Below are positions 16,255 through 25,786 of a stretch of DNA of 64,000 nt, piece by piece (positions within the stretch are counted from its first letter, which is position 1; every line of letters starts with the position of its first letter). Made by a program: the position numbers and the translations under genes. The notes beneath the pieces are model-generated. The model had not been told where the DNA came from, made no database searches, and was given only the letters and a program-made list of their open reading frames with translations. The DNA is from a bacterium (lineage in GTDB: Bacteria; Hinthialibacterota; Hinthialibacteria; Hinthialibacterales; Hinthialibacteraceae), in the NCBI GenBank assembly GCA_016125385.1, contig WGLV01000022.1, positions 62,001-126,000 on the forward strand, written 5' to 3'.

Positions 16255-16290
16255 ATTATAATCTAACTATTAGTTAAAATTATAACTAAT
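16255..16290 (-). promoter_or_regulatory. Promoter and overlapping palindromes of the zinc-ribbon gene
   Basis: On the minus strand a perfect TATAAT (16260-16255) lies about 60 bases before the start codon. Just upstream of it, ATTAGTTA (16269-16276) and TAACTAAT (16283-16290) form a perfect inverted repeat with a 6-nt spacer, and TAACTA (16264-16269) with TAGTTA (16271-16276) forms a second palindrome sharing an arm. Three TTAGTTA-like half-sites in 27 bases next to the -10 are the layout of a repressor or MerR-type activator site. Confidence 0.5.
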
Positions 16291-16593
16291 AATAGCGCGT
16301 ATGACCATATAGTCAAGAAAAAATCGGGCAAATTCCAATGAAATTCTATAAAACTTTCTTCTTTACTAAGTTCAGCCCTGGCTAATTTCGTATCCAATGT
16401 TGCTTGATTGATCAATTAGGTGAGATTTTCTGGAGGAAAGTGAATTATGTGATACTGCGGATCATGCTCCATCAGACCGCCGGGCTTTGGGGGCTTCCAA
16501 CTCGACATCGCCCGCCGGATTCAGTAAAGTGATTCACGTCCCATCAATGCTCATCTCAACACGAAACCAATTCGATATCTGCTGCGAGGAACC

Positions 16594-18087
16594 ATGACGC
16601 AAACCCTGCGGATGACAAACATCAGCAAGGCGTATCCCGGCGTCCAGGCGTTGAAAAACGTCTCGCTTGAACTGGCCGAGGGAGAAGTCCACGCGCTGGT
16701 GGGCGAGAATGGAGCGGGCAAATCGACCTTGATGAAAATTCTCGCCGGCGCCGAACGAGCCGATTCCGGTGAGATCGAAATCGGCGGCGAACCGGTTGTC
16801 ATCGACTCGCCTCTCCGCGCGCGCGAAGCGGGCGTCTCGCTCATCTATCAGGAATTCAACCTGGTCCCTCATCTCAACGCGGCGGAAAACATATTTCTGG
16901 GCCGAGAACCGGTGCGGATGGGATTCGTGCGCTTCGCCGAACAGCGACGACTCGCCAGTGAATTGCTCGATGGGCTCGGCGCCCAGGTCGATCCGCGCGC
17001 GCCGGTCAGCAGCCTGTCGGTGGCTCAGCAACAGATGGTTGAAATCGCCAAGGCGCTGTCGATCAACGCCCGTGTCATCGCGATGGATGAACCTTCCGCC
17101 GCGTTGACCACCCACGAAATGCGGAACCTGTTTCAGTTAATTCGCGGCCTGAAGTCGCGTGGAGTCAGCGTGATTTATATCTCCCACCGCCTGGAGGAGA
17201 TCTTTGAAATCTGCGACCGGCTGACCGTTCTGCGCGACGGCGAATGGATTGGAACCTGGCCGGTTTCGGAGATGAGCCGCGAGAGCGTGATCGAAAAAAT
17301 GGTGGGCCGCAAGATCACGGATGAGTTCCCCAAAGAACGCTTTGAGCCCGGCGAAGAACTGCTGCGGGTCGAGGGCCTGACGCGCGGCTTCGTAAAAGAC
17401 GTCTCGTTTTCAGTGCGGCGCGGCGAAGTGGCCGCGTTGACCGGGCTGGTGGGCGCGGGGCGTACCGAAACCGCCCGCATGATCTTCGCCGCCGATCGCC
17501 CCGAATCGGGGTGCGTTTATCTCAAAGACGAGCGCGTATCGTTGCGCAACCCGCGCGAGGCCATCCGGCGGGGAATCTGCCTGCTGACCGAAGACCGCAA
17601 AGGGCAGGGGCTGGTGCTCGGTATGAAGATTCGCGAAAACGCGACGTTGCCCACGCTGGAGCGTTTCAGCAACGCGCTGTTCATCCGGCGCGCACACGAA
17701 AACGCCGCCGTCGGCGAGCAGATGAGCGGCCTGCGCATCAAGGCGCCCAGCGCCGAAGTCGCGGCCAGTGCGCTTTCGGGCGGCAACCAGCAGAAAGTGG
17801 TCCTCGCCAAGTGGATGCTGGCCAACGCCGAACTCTTTATTTTCGATGAACCCACGCGCGGAGTCGACGTCGGCGCCAAACGTGAAATTTACCTGTTGAT
17901 GAACGAACTGCTGCGGCGCGGCGCGGCGATTCTCATGATTTCATCCGAATTGCCCGAGGTGCTGGGCATGGCCGATCGCATCCTTGTGATGAGCGAAGGC
18001 CGGCTGGTCGGCGAGATGAACGCGGCCGGCGCCACGCAGGAATCGATTATGGAATTGGCCGTGGCGTCAAAAAACCGCGCCGCCTGA
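16594..18087 (+). CDS. Sugar ABC transporter ATP-binding protein (RbsA/MglA/XylG type)
   Basis: A 497-residue protein with two tandem ABC cassettes, the RbsA/MglA arrangement that powers carbohydrate importers of the CUT2 class. Cassette 1 has Walker A GENGAGKST (about residues 37-45), signature LSVAQQQ and Walker B VIAMDEPSAAL. Cassette 2 has a degenerate P-loop GLVGAGRTE, which is normal for the family, signature LSGGNQQK near residue 395 and LFIFDEPTRGVDVGAK. Lengths and motifs are all standard. What is odd is the context: no permease or periplasmic binding protein is adjacent on either side, so its partners must be elsewhere. It could belong to the GH106-like locus that converges on it, but that is guesswork. 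Confidence 0.93.
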   Translation: MTQTLRMTNISKAYPGVQALKNVSLELAEGEVHALVGENGAGKSTLMKILAGAERADSGEIEIGGEPVVIDSPLRAREAGVSLIYQEFNLVPHLNAAENIFLGREPVRMGFVRFAEQRRLASELLDGLGAQVDPRAPVSSLSVAQQQMVEIAKALSINARVIAMDEPSAALTTHEMRNLFQLIRGLKSRGVSVIYISHRLEEIFEICDRLTVLRDGEWIGTWPVSEMSRESVIEKMVGRKITDEFPKERFEPGEELLRVEGLTRGFVKDVSFSVRRGEVAALTGLVGAGRTETARMIFAADRPESGCVYLKDERVSLRNPREAIRRGICLLTEDRKGQGLVLGMKIRENATLPTLERFSNALFIRRAHENAAVGEQMSGLRIKAPSAEVAASALSGGNQQKVVLAKWMLANAELFIFDEPTRGVDVGAKREIYLLMNELLRRGAAILMISSELPEVLGMADRILVMSEGRLVGEMNAAGATQESIMELAVASKNRAA

Positions 18088-18122
18088 GTCAAAGAGAAAA
18101 ACTCTCCCGATACGCCAGAAAT

Positions 18123-18155
18123 TACGCCCCATCCCCGGCTCGGGAATGGGGCGTA
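18123..18155. terminator. Long hairpin between convergent genes
   Basis: TACGCCCCAT (18123-18132) pairs with ATGGGGCGTA (18146-18155), and inside it CCCG (18134-18137) pairs with CGGG (18141-18144) around GCT. No T-tract follows on either strand, so it is a likely but non-canonical terminator for the ABC ATPase gene and the convergent hydrolase gene. Confidence 0.5.
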
Positions 18156-18178
18156 TCCATCAGTATGAAATTCCGGCG

Positions 18179-21100
18179 TTATTCACCACTGGCTGATAAA
18201 ACGAACGGCTCCATCATGCCGTACTCCATGAAATCGTACGCTTCACCCGCCGGTTGTCCGTCCTTGGGATGTTGCCAGAACGATCCCGGCCACGCCGAGC
18301 CGCGCAGTTTCCCCGCGTGATGCGGCCCCAGAACGTTTTTAAGCCCGCCGAAAATCGTAACGTTGACGGTATTGTCTCCCGCTTTCATCAGCGGGGTAGT
18401 GTCGATTCGCCAGGGCTTCCAGAGAATGTATCCCGCCAACTTGCCATTCACGTCTACGCGCGCGGCGGTTCCCAGCCAGTTTATCAGTTCGACCGCGAAG
18501 CGCTGGCTTTCACCCGGCTTGAGAGTGAAGGTTTGGGTATACGTTGCTTTATCCGAATAAAACGGTTTGCCTTGCTGGTTCCACGCGCCCAGGTGCAGAG
18601 GCGTGGATGGCGCGATAGTGAATCCCTTGCCGCTTGAGTTCAGATCGAAATCGCCCAGCACGTAAATCGCTTCCGGTTCCATGAACAGCGAAAAAGGCTT
18701 GGCGACGGTCGAAACCACGTTCCGGCCTGCTTTCAGCCATTGCGGCTCGATGTCGTATACGGAGAACGACCGGTCAAGCCAGTATTCACCCTCTTGCGGC
18801 TCGATCGTATGCCCGTTGATGGAGACTTCGTATTGCCCCCCGCGTTCGATCACGATTCGCAACGCGGGCGGCGTCGAGAACCCTTCCAGCGTGAACGGAT
18901 AGCGCAGCTCGAATCCTGAATCATCGGCGAAATGATCTTTCTGAATGATTTCGTCTTTGAACTGAACCGCGTTGTCCCATGGATTTCGGTCGAATCCATG
19001 CGCCTGATAGATGCGCGTCTGTGCGTCGTAGAAGTACAGGCCTTCCGTGGTCTCGCCGTTTAATACGAGGTCGACGTAATCGAGAGTCAAGACGTTGGGC
19101 GCGTCGAGTGAGGCGCTCATCTCTCCATCTGGAGCGATTTCCTTCACGATCGCGGGCAGCGCTTCAGGTTCAGGCGCGGCGTTGCCGTCCGGTTTCGTAT
19201 AGACCGCGAACAGCGCGCTTCCGGCGGGCGGCAGAGAGACTTCCCAGCGAACTCGACCGCCATCGTGTTGAGAGTTCATGCCTTCAATCGATCCAGTGAC
19301 GGCGTTCCATTGCTCGGAGCGTGCGCCCTCGGCGTCAAGTGCGGCGGAGGCTGATTCAGTCAGGCTGGTATTGATGACGAATACCAGTTTGCCATCATTG
19401 AACGTCCTGACGTAATGATAAACGCGCCCGTCGCTCGGCGGTTGCGCCGAGATGAAGACGCCGCCATTGCTCCAGCGCTTTGCCAGGTCATCGGTTGAAA
19501 GGTCGCCTTCGATCCAGCGCTTTCCCGCCGCCTTTTTAATCTCTTGAGGCGCGTCGCTTGTCCGGCCGTCGACGTAGGCGGGCGTTCCGGCGAGGCTGAC
19601 GATGGTTCCATCCTGTTTCACGTATTCGATGAGCAGTTTCACCGTCGAATCTTGCAATCCCTCCAGGCCGGGTGGAAGAATCACTGCCTTGTACGCCCGT
19701 TCTCCGACGATCAACTCACCGTTTTTCACGCTGGCGTGGTCGGCCATGACGGGTTCGCTGCCCAGGTCGAAGGCGACCCCTTCCGCGCCTAGCCGCGTGA
19801 TATATTGCTGAAACGCTTCACCCAGGCGGCTCAGCGTATCGTTTTGCGTGGGGCTCCAGTTGTACATCCACATGGTGACGGTGGGTTCGATGACGAGAAT
19901 GGGGTTATCCGATTCGCCACCCGCCAGCGACCACGACAGCCGCCCCAGGTAATCCATCGGTATGTGAAACGCTTCCCAGTACGGTTCGTGATATGAAAAC
20001 GATTGCGGATGATCGCGTTTGCGCGCCCCTCGGATGGTGTAGTAGCTGAGATGGGGGTTGATCAGATTGATCCCCCCGGCCAGCAGATGATCGCCGATCC
20101 GTTTCACGTCTTCGAGCGTGAGGTCCCATCCGCCCGCGCCATAGGTTTCACACAGGCGGCGCACCTTTCCCAACTGATTGGCGATGCTGTCGAGCTCCCG
20201 GTTTGACCGGTAGTTGCCGAACTGGGCGTTGGCCGATTCGCTGTATTGATTCATCAGGCAATCGATGCCGGGCCAGTCCTGCCATGAATAAAAACTCATG
20301 ATGTCGGGGTTGTGGTTGAGATGCGGCCAGCCGTGTTCCCATACGTGGCCGGTGAACGCGATGCCGCGCTCTTCGCAGGCTTCGGAATACGGTTTGGCGA
20401 AATTGTTCATGAAGAGTTGAAGAATTGTCGCCGAATAATCGTTGCGAACCCGCCGCCAGTCGCCCACGTCGGCGTGCAGCGAGGGCAGATTGTCGAGAAT
20501 GTCGTATCCCCAGCGCGCCTTGAACGCCTCGGGAATCATCGTCGACCACGCGCCCGCTACTTGAGGTTCGTCGGTGAAACTGGCCAGCACGTCCGAGCCG
20601 TACAGACCTGACAGAACCCGATCGTATGCGCCGAATGTTATGTCGAGAAATCGTTTTGTTACGTCGGGACGCATCAGATCGACGAACGTCTTGCCGCCGT
20701 ACCATGGCGATGGCCCTCCGGCGCGTTGTGAGTACAAAATGTAGCGTCCGTTCGGCAATTTGAGCTGCGACGCGGCCGCGTCGTCATTCATCGGAGGCAG
20801 CGGGACGCGCTCGAATGCGCCGGTCGATTCATCCGTGACGCGATATAACGCGATGACATCCCGGCTGATCTTGATCTGATCCGTTTGATCCGGCGCGAAC
20901 TCTTTCTTTTCCAGTGAGAGTTGCGCCGCGTCGGGCATCTGGTCGGGCACGAATCCTCCCGCGAAGCCGGACGGATAACTGTTTTCATCATAAATGTAGG
21001 TCACCATGCCGCGCTTTTGTGCTTCCAGTGCGGTGTGGCGCCATAATTCGAGCCAGCGATCCGATAGATACGGCGTGATCAGCCCGGGGCGCGGATGGAC

Positions 21101-21337
21101 GAACACCCCGCCGAATCCTCCCGCTTTCAGTTCATCCAGCTGGCGCGAGATTTCGTCTTCCTGCATGTCGTCATTCCACACCCACAGCGGGGCGGGGCGA
21201 AACGCGGCGGGCGGATCGGCGAACCGGCTTTTGACTTCATCCAGCGTCGTGGTGTGAATGTCTCCAGGATTCTGTGCGGAATAAACGGAGAGAGTGGCGA
21301 GAAATGCGCTGAACAACGTAATGAGGATGCGTTTCAT
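18179..21337 (-). CDS. Secreted GH106-like glycoside hydrolase (possible alpha-L-rhamnosidase)
   Basis: A 1052-residue exported enzyme: Sec signal at residues 1-21 (LITLFSAFLATLSVYSA), then a catalytic region beginning PAPLWVWNDDMQEDEI and containing GGFGGVFVHPRPG and IYDENSYPSGFAGG, then glutamate-bearing SFTDEPQ and TGHVWEHGW stretches, an all-beta middle, and C-terminal galactose-binding-like modules around residues 800-1040. This layout is that of GH106 and relatives, which cleave alpha-L-rhamnosides in plant or algal polysaccharides. Rhamnosidase specificity is an inference from family resemblance. It lies 167 bases downstream of the discoidin-domain membrane protein on the same strand and converges with the ABC ATPase gene. 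Confidence 0.75.
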   Translation of the reverse strand: MKRILITLFSAFLATLSVYSAQNPGDIHTTTLDEVKSRFADPPAAFRPAPLWVWNDDMQEDEISRQLDELKAGGFGGVFVHPRPGLITPYLSDRWLELWRHTALEAQKRGMVTYIYDENSYPSGFAGGFVPDQMPDAAQLSLEKKEFAPDQTDQIKISRDVIALYRVTDESTGAFERVPLPPMNDDAAASQLKLPNGRYILYSQRAGGPSPWYGGKTFVDLMRPDVTKRFLDITFGAYDRVLSGLYGSDVLASFTDEPQVAGAWSTMIPEAFKARWGYDILDNLPSLHADVGDWRRVRNDYSATILQLFMNNFAKPYSEACEERGIAFTGHVWEHGWPHLNHNPDIMSFYSWQDWPGIDCLMNQYSESANAQFGNYRSNRELDSIANQLGKVRRLCETYGAGGWDLTLEDVKRIGDHLLAGGINLINPHLSYYTIRGARKRDHPQSFSYHEPYWEAFHIPMDYLGRLSWSLAGGESDNPILVIEPTVTMWMYNWSPTQNDTLSRLGEAFQQYITRLGAEGVAFDLGSEPVMADHASVKNGELIVGERAYKAVILPPGLEGLQDSTVKLLIEYVKQDGTIVSLAGTPAYVDGRTSDAPQEIKKAAGKRWIEGDLSTDDLAKRWSNGGVFISAQPPSDGRVYHYVRTFNDGKLVFVINTSLTESASAALDAEGARSEQWNAVTGSIEGMNSQHDGGRVRWEVSLPPAGSALFAVYTKPDGNAAPEPEALPAIVKEIAPDGEMSASLDAPNVLTLDYVDLVLNGETTEGLYFYDAQTRIYQAHGFDRNPWDNAVQFKDEIIQKDHFADDSGFELRYPFTLEGFSTPPALRIVIERGGQYEVSINGHTIEPQEGEYWLDRSFSVYDIEPQWLKAGRNVVSTVAKPFSLFMEPEAIYVLGDFDLNSSGKGFTIAPSTPLHLGAWNQQGKPFYSDKATYTQTFTLKPGESQRFAVELINWLGTAARVDVNGKLAGYILWKPWRIDTTPLMKAGDNTVNVTIFGGLKNVLGPHHAGKLRGSAWPGSFWQHPKDGQPAGEAYDFMEYGMMEPFVLSASGE

Positions 21338-21504
21338 GTCCTGAATGCTCCTGCGATTGATGTCTCATGCCTTGGACTGATAAGAGCATGGTATCAAAAC
21401 GCGGGCGCGAGAAGCAATGCGTATTTTTCATGAGACGCAAAAAATAGACGCTGAACGAAATGGAACCAAACTCGAACGATATGAAAAATTCAGGAGAACG
21501 GACT

Positions 21505-23838
21505 TTACTCTCGATATACGGCGACTTCGGACAACCCGGTATTCGGGCCGCCCGGTTTCACTTCATCGATGATCACGGTCAGCGTGGCGATCGATCTTGG
21601 CGCGAAACGGATTTCAACGCCTGCGCTGGCGTCGTCTGGCAGTTCGCCGAATGGAATCTGGATTCGCCCATCAAGAAGAATGTAACCGTGTTTAACCTGA
21701 TCCTGATCGTTGGGGCGGTCGAACAGCAAAACGCGGTTGGCGGTGACGGGCTCGCGCCAATCGAGCCGCAGCCATGCGCCCGCGCTTTCACCCGCGCTGG
21801 CCCATTCGCGCTCAATGTGGTCCGGCTCGCCGCCGATCGACCCGTCGATGGCGCCCTCCGGGGCGTACCCGCTGAACGTGGTGCTCGCGGTCGCATTCGC
21901 GATCGGCGCCAGGTTGGCGCTGGCCGAGGGGAGTTGACCCCGAGAGGCGGCGGTAAACAACGGCGTCTCTTGCGCGCGCATCGCGGCGATTTCAGCGAAA
22001 CCGATGTTGGGGCTTCTTGGTTTGACCTGGGTGACTTCGGCTCGAATCATGCTCACGTTTCGCGGGGGAAACCAGATTTCATTGGGAACTTCCGCCGTAT
22101 CCATCAGCGCGCCGAAGGGAATCGTTTGCGTCCCGTCGAGTATCAGCAGCCCGCCGAGGACCTGGTCTTCTTCATTGGGGCGGTCATATAAAAGCACCCG
22201 GTCGATGCGTTGTGGTTCCGGCCATTGCAGCTCCGCCCACGCGCCCGCGCCTTGTCCCTGAGATATCCACTCCAGCCGGGTGTCGCCGGGGTGCCCCCCG
22301 ACAATGCCGTCGTTCAGCCCTCCGCTTGCTCCACCGTACGCGGAACTGACGTGGACTTGCGCCGTGAGCGCCGCGTTCTGATCTTCAAGCAGAAATCCGC
22401 ACGTTCGATCCCATTCCGCCCTGATCGCGACGCAGGTGATCAGAAACAGGATGACGAGCGCGGGCGTGACGCCGTTCAACACGCGCCGCATACGGGGGCT
22501 GGGCTGATGGAGCGCCGCTGGACGGATCGCGGCGAGGCAGGGAAGAATGGAAATGATGAAACGGTAGTCCTCGCCCGATTCGCCCGCCGCCAGTAATAGC
22601 GCGGAGAGCGAAGTAAACAGCAACAGGATGATTTCTTCGGACCCCAGCCGCCTCCAGTCGCGTTCCATTGCAACCGTTTTCACGGAAACGACCAGATAAA
22701 ACAAAAGCAGCAAACCCGACAACCGGACGAACAGAATATAAACCGGCAGCCAGGGATGGTTGTCAGGCAACGGTTTGGCGATGCCGCGTTGCAGCGGCAT
22801 GATGACGTCATTCGTCATTGGCTCGAATAACTCGCAAAGCCGGTCGCTGACGTGCTTCGCGCTGATAAAAGGATGCCGGATGGCGAATGAAAAGATTTTT
22901 TTCTTTAACTCGTTCGATACGTGGATGTGCTCGGGGTTGTTATACATCTTCCAGCCATCGTGCAACTCAACCTTGGCTTCGGGGAGGGGAACCACCGGCC
23001 GCCATGAACGCCGCAGGTTAAATCCGCTGTTGTTGGTGGAAAGCACCTGCCCGTCGTTCGCGATGAACAATTTCGCGTGCCAGCCTCCGCTGAATACGAT
23101 CAGCGGCAGCAGAAAACACAGCGCGCCCTTCCAGCGCAATTCACGCAAGCCAATCAAGCTCATCGGGATGAGAAAGATCAGCATGGGGAAGATGAAGGGC
23201 CGCGCCAGTTCCGCCATGCTTAAAAAGAAACCCGCTCCCGCGCAAAGCATCAGTCTCCATGACGACGCTCCGCCTCCGCGCGCCGCCATCCGTTGCAGCC
23301 AGAGGTAGATCAGAAAACATAACGGAACCCACAGATCGTAAAGTTGGGGGTTCAGCGGGTGAATCTTCGCCGCTCCCCATAAAAAAACCATTGATTGCGC
23401 CAGCGTCCACCATACGCCCGCGGCGCCGCGCCGAAATACGATCACCGGCATGAAGAACGCGGCGATCAAAACGATCTGATAGAGCCAGGTTGTCGCCAGT
23501 GTAAAATCGCCGGTCAGCCAGTACGAGAGAATCTCCAGCGAAACGATCGGCGTGGGGATGGGGACTCGCAGATCTCGAAAAAATACTCCCAGTTGCGCCC
23601 ATGAGTCGCAGATGGTCTTAAACTCGTCGATTCCATAGACCCAGCTCCACGTAAATGACGGGACGCTGTTGGTTCCGCGTGTGACGCTCCACGCGAATGG
23701 GAAATAGATCAACGCCGCAATCACAAAGTGAATTCGCGCCGGTGTGATCCACGGCGCTTGGCTTGATGAATCGGATTCGAGCGGATCGTTCTGAGCCTGA
23801 GTCCAGCGATCGTGAATGAGGTCTGGCGAATCGGACAT
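21505..23838 (-). CDS. Polytopic membrane protein with two C-terminal discoidin-like domains
   Basis: A 777-residue protein of unusual build. Residues ~30-480 contain about ten hydrophobic helices with loops, resembling GT-C (ArnT/PMT-like) integral membrane glycosyltransferases; an early acidic loop (YGIDEF) could hold the catalytic aspartate, but I cannot assign it firmly. Residues ~490-625 and ~640-777 are two clearly homologous beta-sandwich modules: each has LNDG or AIDG near its start, then EW, AGAWxxLxW, RVLLxDRPN, and xPNxGxxE or GPNTGLSE near the end, the pattern of F5/8-type discoidin carbohydrate-binding domains. The second ends at the stop codon. The fusion suggests glycan recognition outside the membrane coupled to a transferase or channel. 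No named family recognised. Confidence 0.65.
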   Translation of the reverse strand: MSDSPDLIHDRWTQAQNDPLESDSSSQAPWITPARIHFVIAALIYFPFAWSVTRGTNSVPSFTWSWVYGIDEFKTICDSWAQLGVFFRDLRVPIPTPIVSLEILSYWLTGDFTLATTWLYQIVLIAAFFMPVIVFRRGAAGVWWTLAQSMVFLWGAAKIHPLNPQLYDLWVPLCFLIYLWLQRMAARGGGASSWRLMLCAGAGFFLSMAELARPFIFPMLIFLIPMSLIGLRELRWKGALCFLLPLIVFSGGWHAKLFIANDGQVLSTNNSGFNLRRSWRPVVPLPEAKVELHDGWKMYNNPEHIHVSNELKKKIFSFAIRHPFISAKHVSDRLCELFEPMTNDVIMPLQRGIAKPLPDNHPWLPVYILFVRLSGLLLLFYLVVSVKTVAMERDWRRLGSEEIILLLFTSLSALLLAAGESGEDYRFIISILPCLAAIRPAALHQPSPRMRRVLNGVTPALVILFLITCVAIRAEWDRTCGFLLEDQNAALTAQVHVSSAYGGASGGLNDGIVGGHPGDTRLEWISQGQGAGAWAELQWPEPQRIDRVLLYDRPNEEDQVLGGLLILDGTQTIPFGALMDTAEVPNEIWFPPRNVSMIRAEVTQVKPRSPNIGFAEIAAMRAQETPLFTAASRGQLPSASANLAPIANATASTTFSGYAPEGAIDGSIGGEPDHIEREWASAGESAGAWLRLDWREPVTANRVLLFDRPNDQDQVKHGYILLDGRIQIPFGELPDDASAGVEIRFAPRSIATLTVIIDEVKPGGPNTGLSEVAVYRE

Positions 23839-24066
23839 GAAACCGTTTTCCCCTGAATCGATTGAACGGATTGTAGCCTACTTTATTCTCTTGAATCAAA
23901 CGCCGCTGCGTTCAATTCAAATGGCGTTCTGGTATTCAAAATAAAAAAATAAAAAAAAATGAAAATTCGGGCAGGGGTTAAACGTATTGTTTAGTAAGAC
24001 GGCCGCGAGACGCGATGAGTGAGTATAAGAAATCAGGTGAAACCACGGATTGGGAGGCCGATCAAA

Positions 24067-24243
24067 ATGACCGACAACCCCAACGAACGAAAAAAAACAA
24101 AGCCCTGTTCTCAAACGGCCGCCAGCCAGACGAATTCAAATGGACGTGATTCATTAGCGCGATTCGAACAATATCTGCGCATGCGTGGATGCCCCATCCG
24201 CTTGGGCCCGCGTAAACCCAGAGACGTCCAGTGGATCGATTGA
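24067..24243 (+). CDS. Possible small hypothetical protein
   Basis: A 58-codon frame starting at ATG 24067, nine bases after a strong GGGAGG (24052-24057), which is the main argument for it. The product is polar and basic with no hydrophobic segment, ending in RGCPIRLGPRKPRDVQWID. No domain is recognised. It sits alone between the divergent membrane-protein gene and a terminator at 24336-24380. A longer frame from 24019 lacks a ribosome site. It could be chance; the ribosome site and a following terminator make it worth keeping. Confidence 0.35.
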   Translation: MTDNPNERKKTKPCSQTAASQTNSNGRDSLARFEQYLRMRGCPIRLGPRKPRDVQWID

Positions 24244-24335
24244 TCTTCATCGTGTGAATCCATCGACTGAAGTCTTCAAAACCGAAACCAGGAACCTACT
24301 TCCCCGTAGGATTTCAGACCTACCCCATTGATTCA

Positions 24336-24380
24336 GGCGGAACCGCCGGTCGCATGACTCGCTGGTTCCGCCGTTTTTTT
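24336..24380 (+). terminator. Rho-independent terminator
   Basis: GGCGGAACC (24336-24344) pairs perfectly with GGTTCCGCC (24364-24372) around a 19-nt loop, followed by seven T residues (24374-24380). It ends transcription before the uronate-isomerase-like gene, implying that something is transcribed rightward just upstream, possibly the small frame at 24067-24243. Confidence 0.85.
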
Positions 24381-24462
24381 GTTATTCAGAGGGTTTTCAC
24401 TTTGCCCGTCTTTTTTTTATAATGCCTGAACATTCAGCGACTGATCATTGGGGAGCGTCACT

Positions 24463-25710
24463 ATGCCGATACCGTTTTCGCGTCTTGAACTCGCCGTTCA
24501 GAAGGCCGTCGATGAAACGCCGATTTTTGATATGCACACCCATTTGTATCCACCGGCGTTCGATGGACTCCTGCTCTGGGGAATCGATGAACTTCTGACT
24601 TATCATTACCTGATCGCCGAAGTCATCCGCGCCACCTCGATTCCAGCGGAAGATTTCTGGCAAATGGATAAAGCCCAGCAAGCCGATTTCATCTGGAACG
24701 AGCTGTTCATTAAGCGCGCTCCCGTCTCTGAAGCGTGCCGGGGCGTGATTACGGTCATGCGTAACGTGGGGCTCGACCCCAGCGACCGCGACCTGAAAGC
24801 CGCTCGCGAGTTCTACAAAACCCAGACGGTCGATGAATTTATTGAACTGGTGTTTACCAAAGCCAATGTCCACTCAGCGGTCATGACCAACGATCCGTTT
24901 GACAAAAGCGAAGTGAAATTCTGGGAAACCATCGGCAACAACCACCCCCGGTTGCATGCCGCTCTCCGTATCGATCCCATGCTGCTCTGGTGGGACGTGG
25001 CGTCTGAAACCATTGAGGAACAGGGGTATGAGGTTGACCATGCCCTGAATGAAAAGACGTTCTGCGCCGCGCGCAAGTTTCTTGAAGACTGGGCGGCCAA
25101 AATGAAGCCGCGCTACATGGCGGTTTCGTTGCCGCCCACGTTCACCTACCCCGCCGACGACGTAACGACGCAAATCCTCGATTCCGTGGTCTTGCCATTC
25201 GCGCGTGAAGCGGGCTTGCCGTTTGCACTGATGATCGGTGTCAAACGTTCGGTGAATCCCAATTTGAAACTGGCGGGAGACGGCGTAGGCCGCGCCGACT
25301 TGAGCTGTCTGGAGCAACTCTGCCAGCGCAATCCTGAAAACAAATTCTTCGCGACGCTGCTCAGCCGCGAAAATCAACATGAGTTGTGCATTCTCGCCCG
25401 CAAGTTCTCCAACCTGATGCCCTTCGGCTGCTGGTGGTTCATGAATAATCCCAGCGTGATTGAAGAAATCACACGGGAGCGCATCGAGACGCTGGGCTGG
25501 AGTTTCATCCCTCAGCATTCCGACGCGCGCGTGCTCGATCAGCTATTATACAAGTGGCCTCATTCGCGCCGCATCATCGCCCAGGTTCTGGTCGACAAAT
25601 ATCAGGACATGGTCGATGCGGGCTGGCGGGTGATGGAGTCGGAGATCTACCGCGACGTGAATCGCCTCTTCTCACAGAATTTCGAGGAATTCGCGCCGAA
25701 CTGGACCTGA
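24463..25710 (+). CDS. Glucuronate isomerase-like amidohydrolase (UxaC family)
   Basis: A 415-residue TIM-barrel metal enzyme of the uronate isomerase branch of the amidohydrolases, which converts D-glucuronate or D-galacturonate to the ketose. The metal-binding FDMHTHL motif (His25, His27) sits on the first strand. The C-terminal stretch FGCWWFMNNPS followed by FIPQHSDAR and KWPHSRR corresponds to the conserved WWF and xDSR regions of UxaC. It is a little shorter than E. coli UxaC (470), so substrate is uncertain. ATG at 24463 is preferred over an in-frame TTG at 24448 because GGGGAG (24450-24455) lies seven bases before it. It is a single-gene unit between two terminators. It fits with the GH88 enzyme and the heparinase-like lyase elsewhere here. 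Confidence 0.75.
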   Translation: MPIPFSRLELAVQKAVDETPIFDMHTHLYPPAFDGLLLWGIDELLTYHYLIAEVIRATSIPAEDFWQMDKAQQADFIWNELFIKRAPVSEACRGVITVMRNVGLDPSDRDLKAAREFYKTQTVDEFIELVFTKANVHSAVMTNDPFDKSEVKFWETIGNNHPRLHAALRIDPMLLWWDVASETIEEQGYEVDHALNEKTFCAARKFLEDWAAKMKPRYMAVSLPPTFTYPADDVTTQILDSVVLPFAREAGLPFALMIGVKRSVNPNLKLAGDGVGRADLSCLEQLCQRNPENKFFATLLSRENQHELCILARKFSNLMPFGCWWFMNNPSVIEEITRERIETLGWSFIPQHSDARVLDQLLYKWPHSRRIIAQVLVDKYQDMVDAGWRVMESEIYRDVNRLFSQNFEEFAPNWT

Positions 25711-25742
25711 TCGCGGTTCGAAACCTGTATACCAACAACTAA

Positions 25743-25770
25743 ACGGGGCCGTTCTCACGGTCCCGTTTTT
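25743..25770 (+). terminator. Rho-independent terminator
   Basis: ACGGGGCCG (25743-25751) pairs with CGGTCCCGT (25758-25766), one G-U pair, six-base loop, then a T-run (25766-25770). Terminates the uronate-isomerase-like gene just before the convergent FG-GAP gene ends at 25787. Confidence 0.85.
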
Positions 25771-25786
25771 GTTTACCGGTTGGGAG

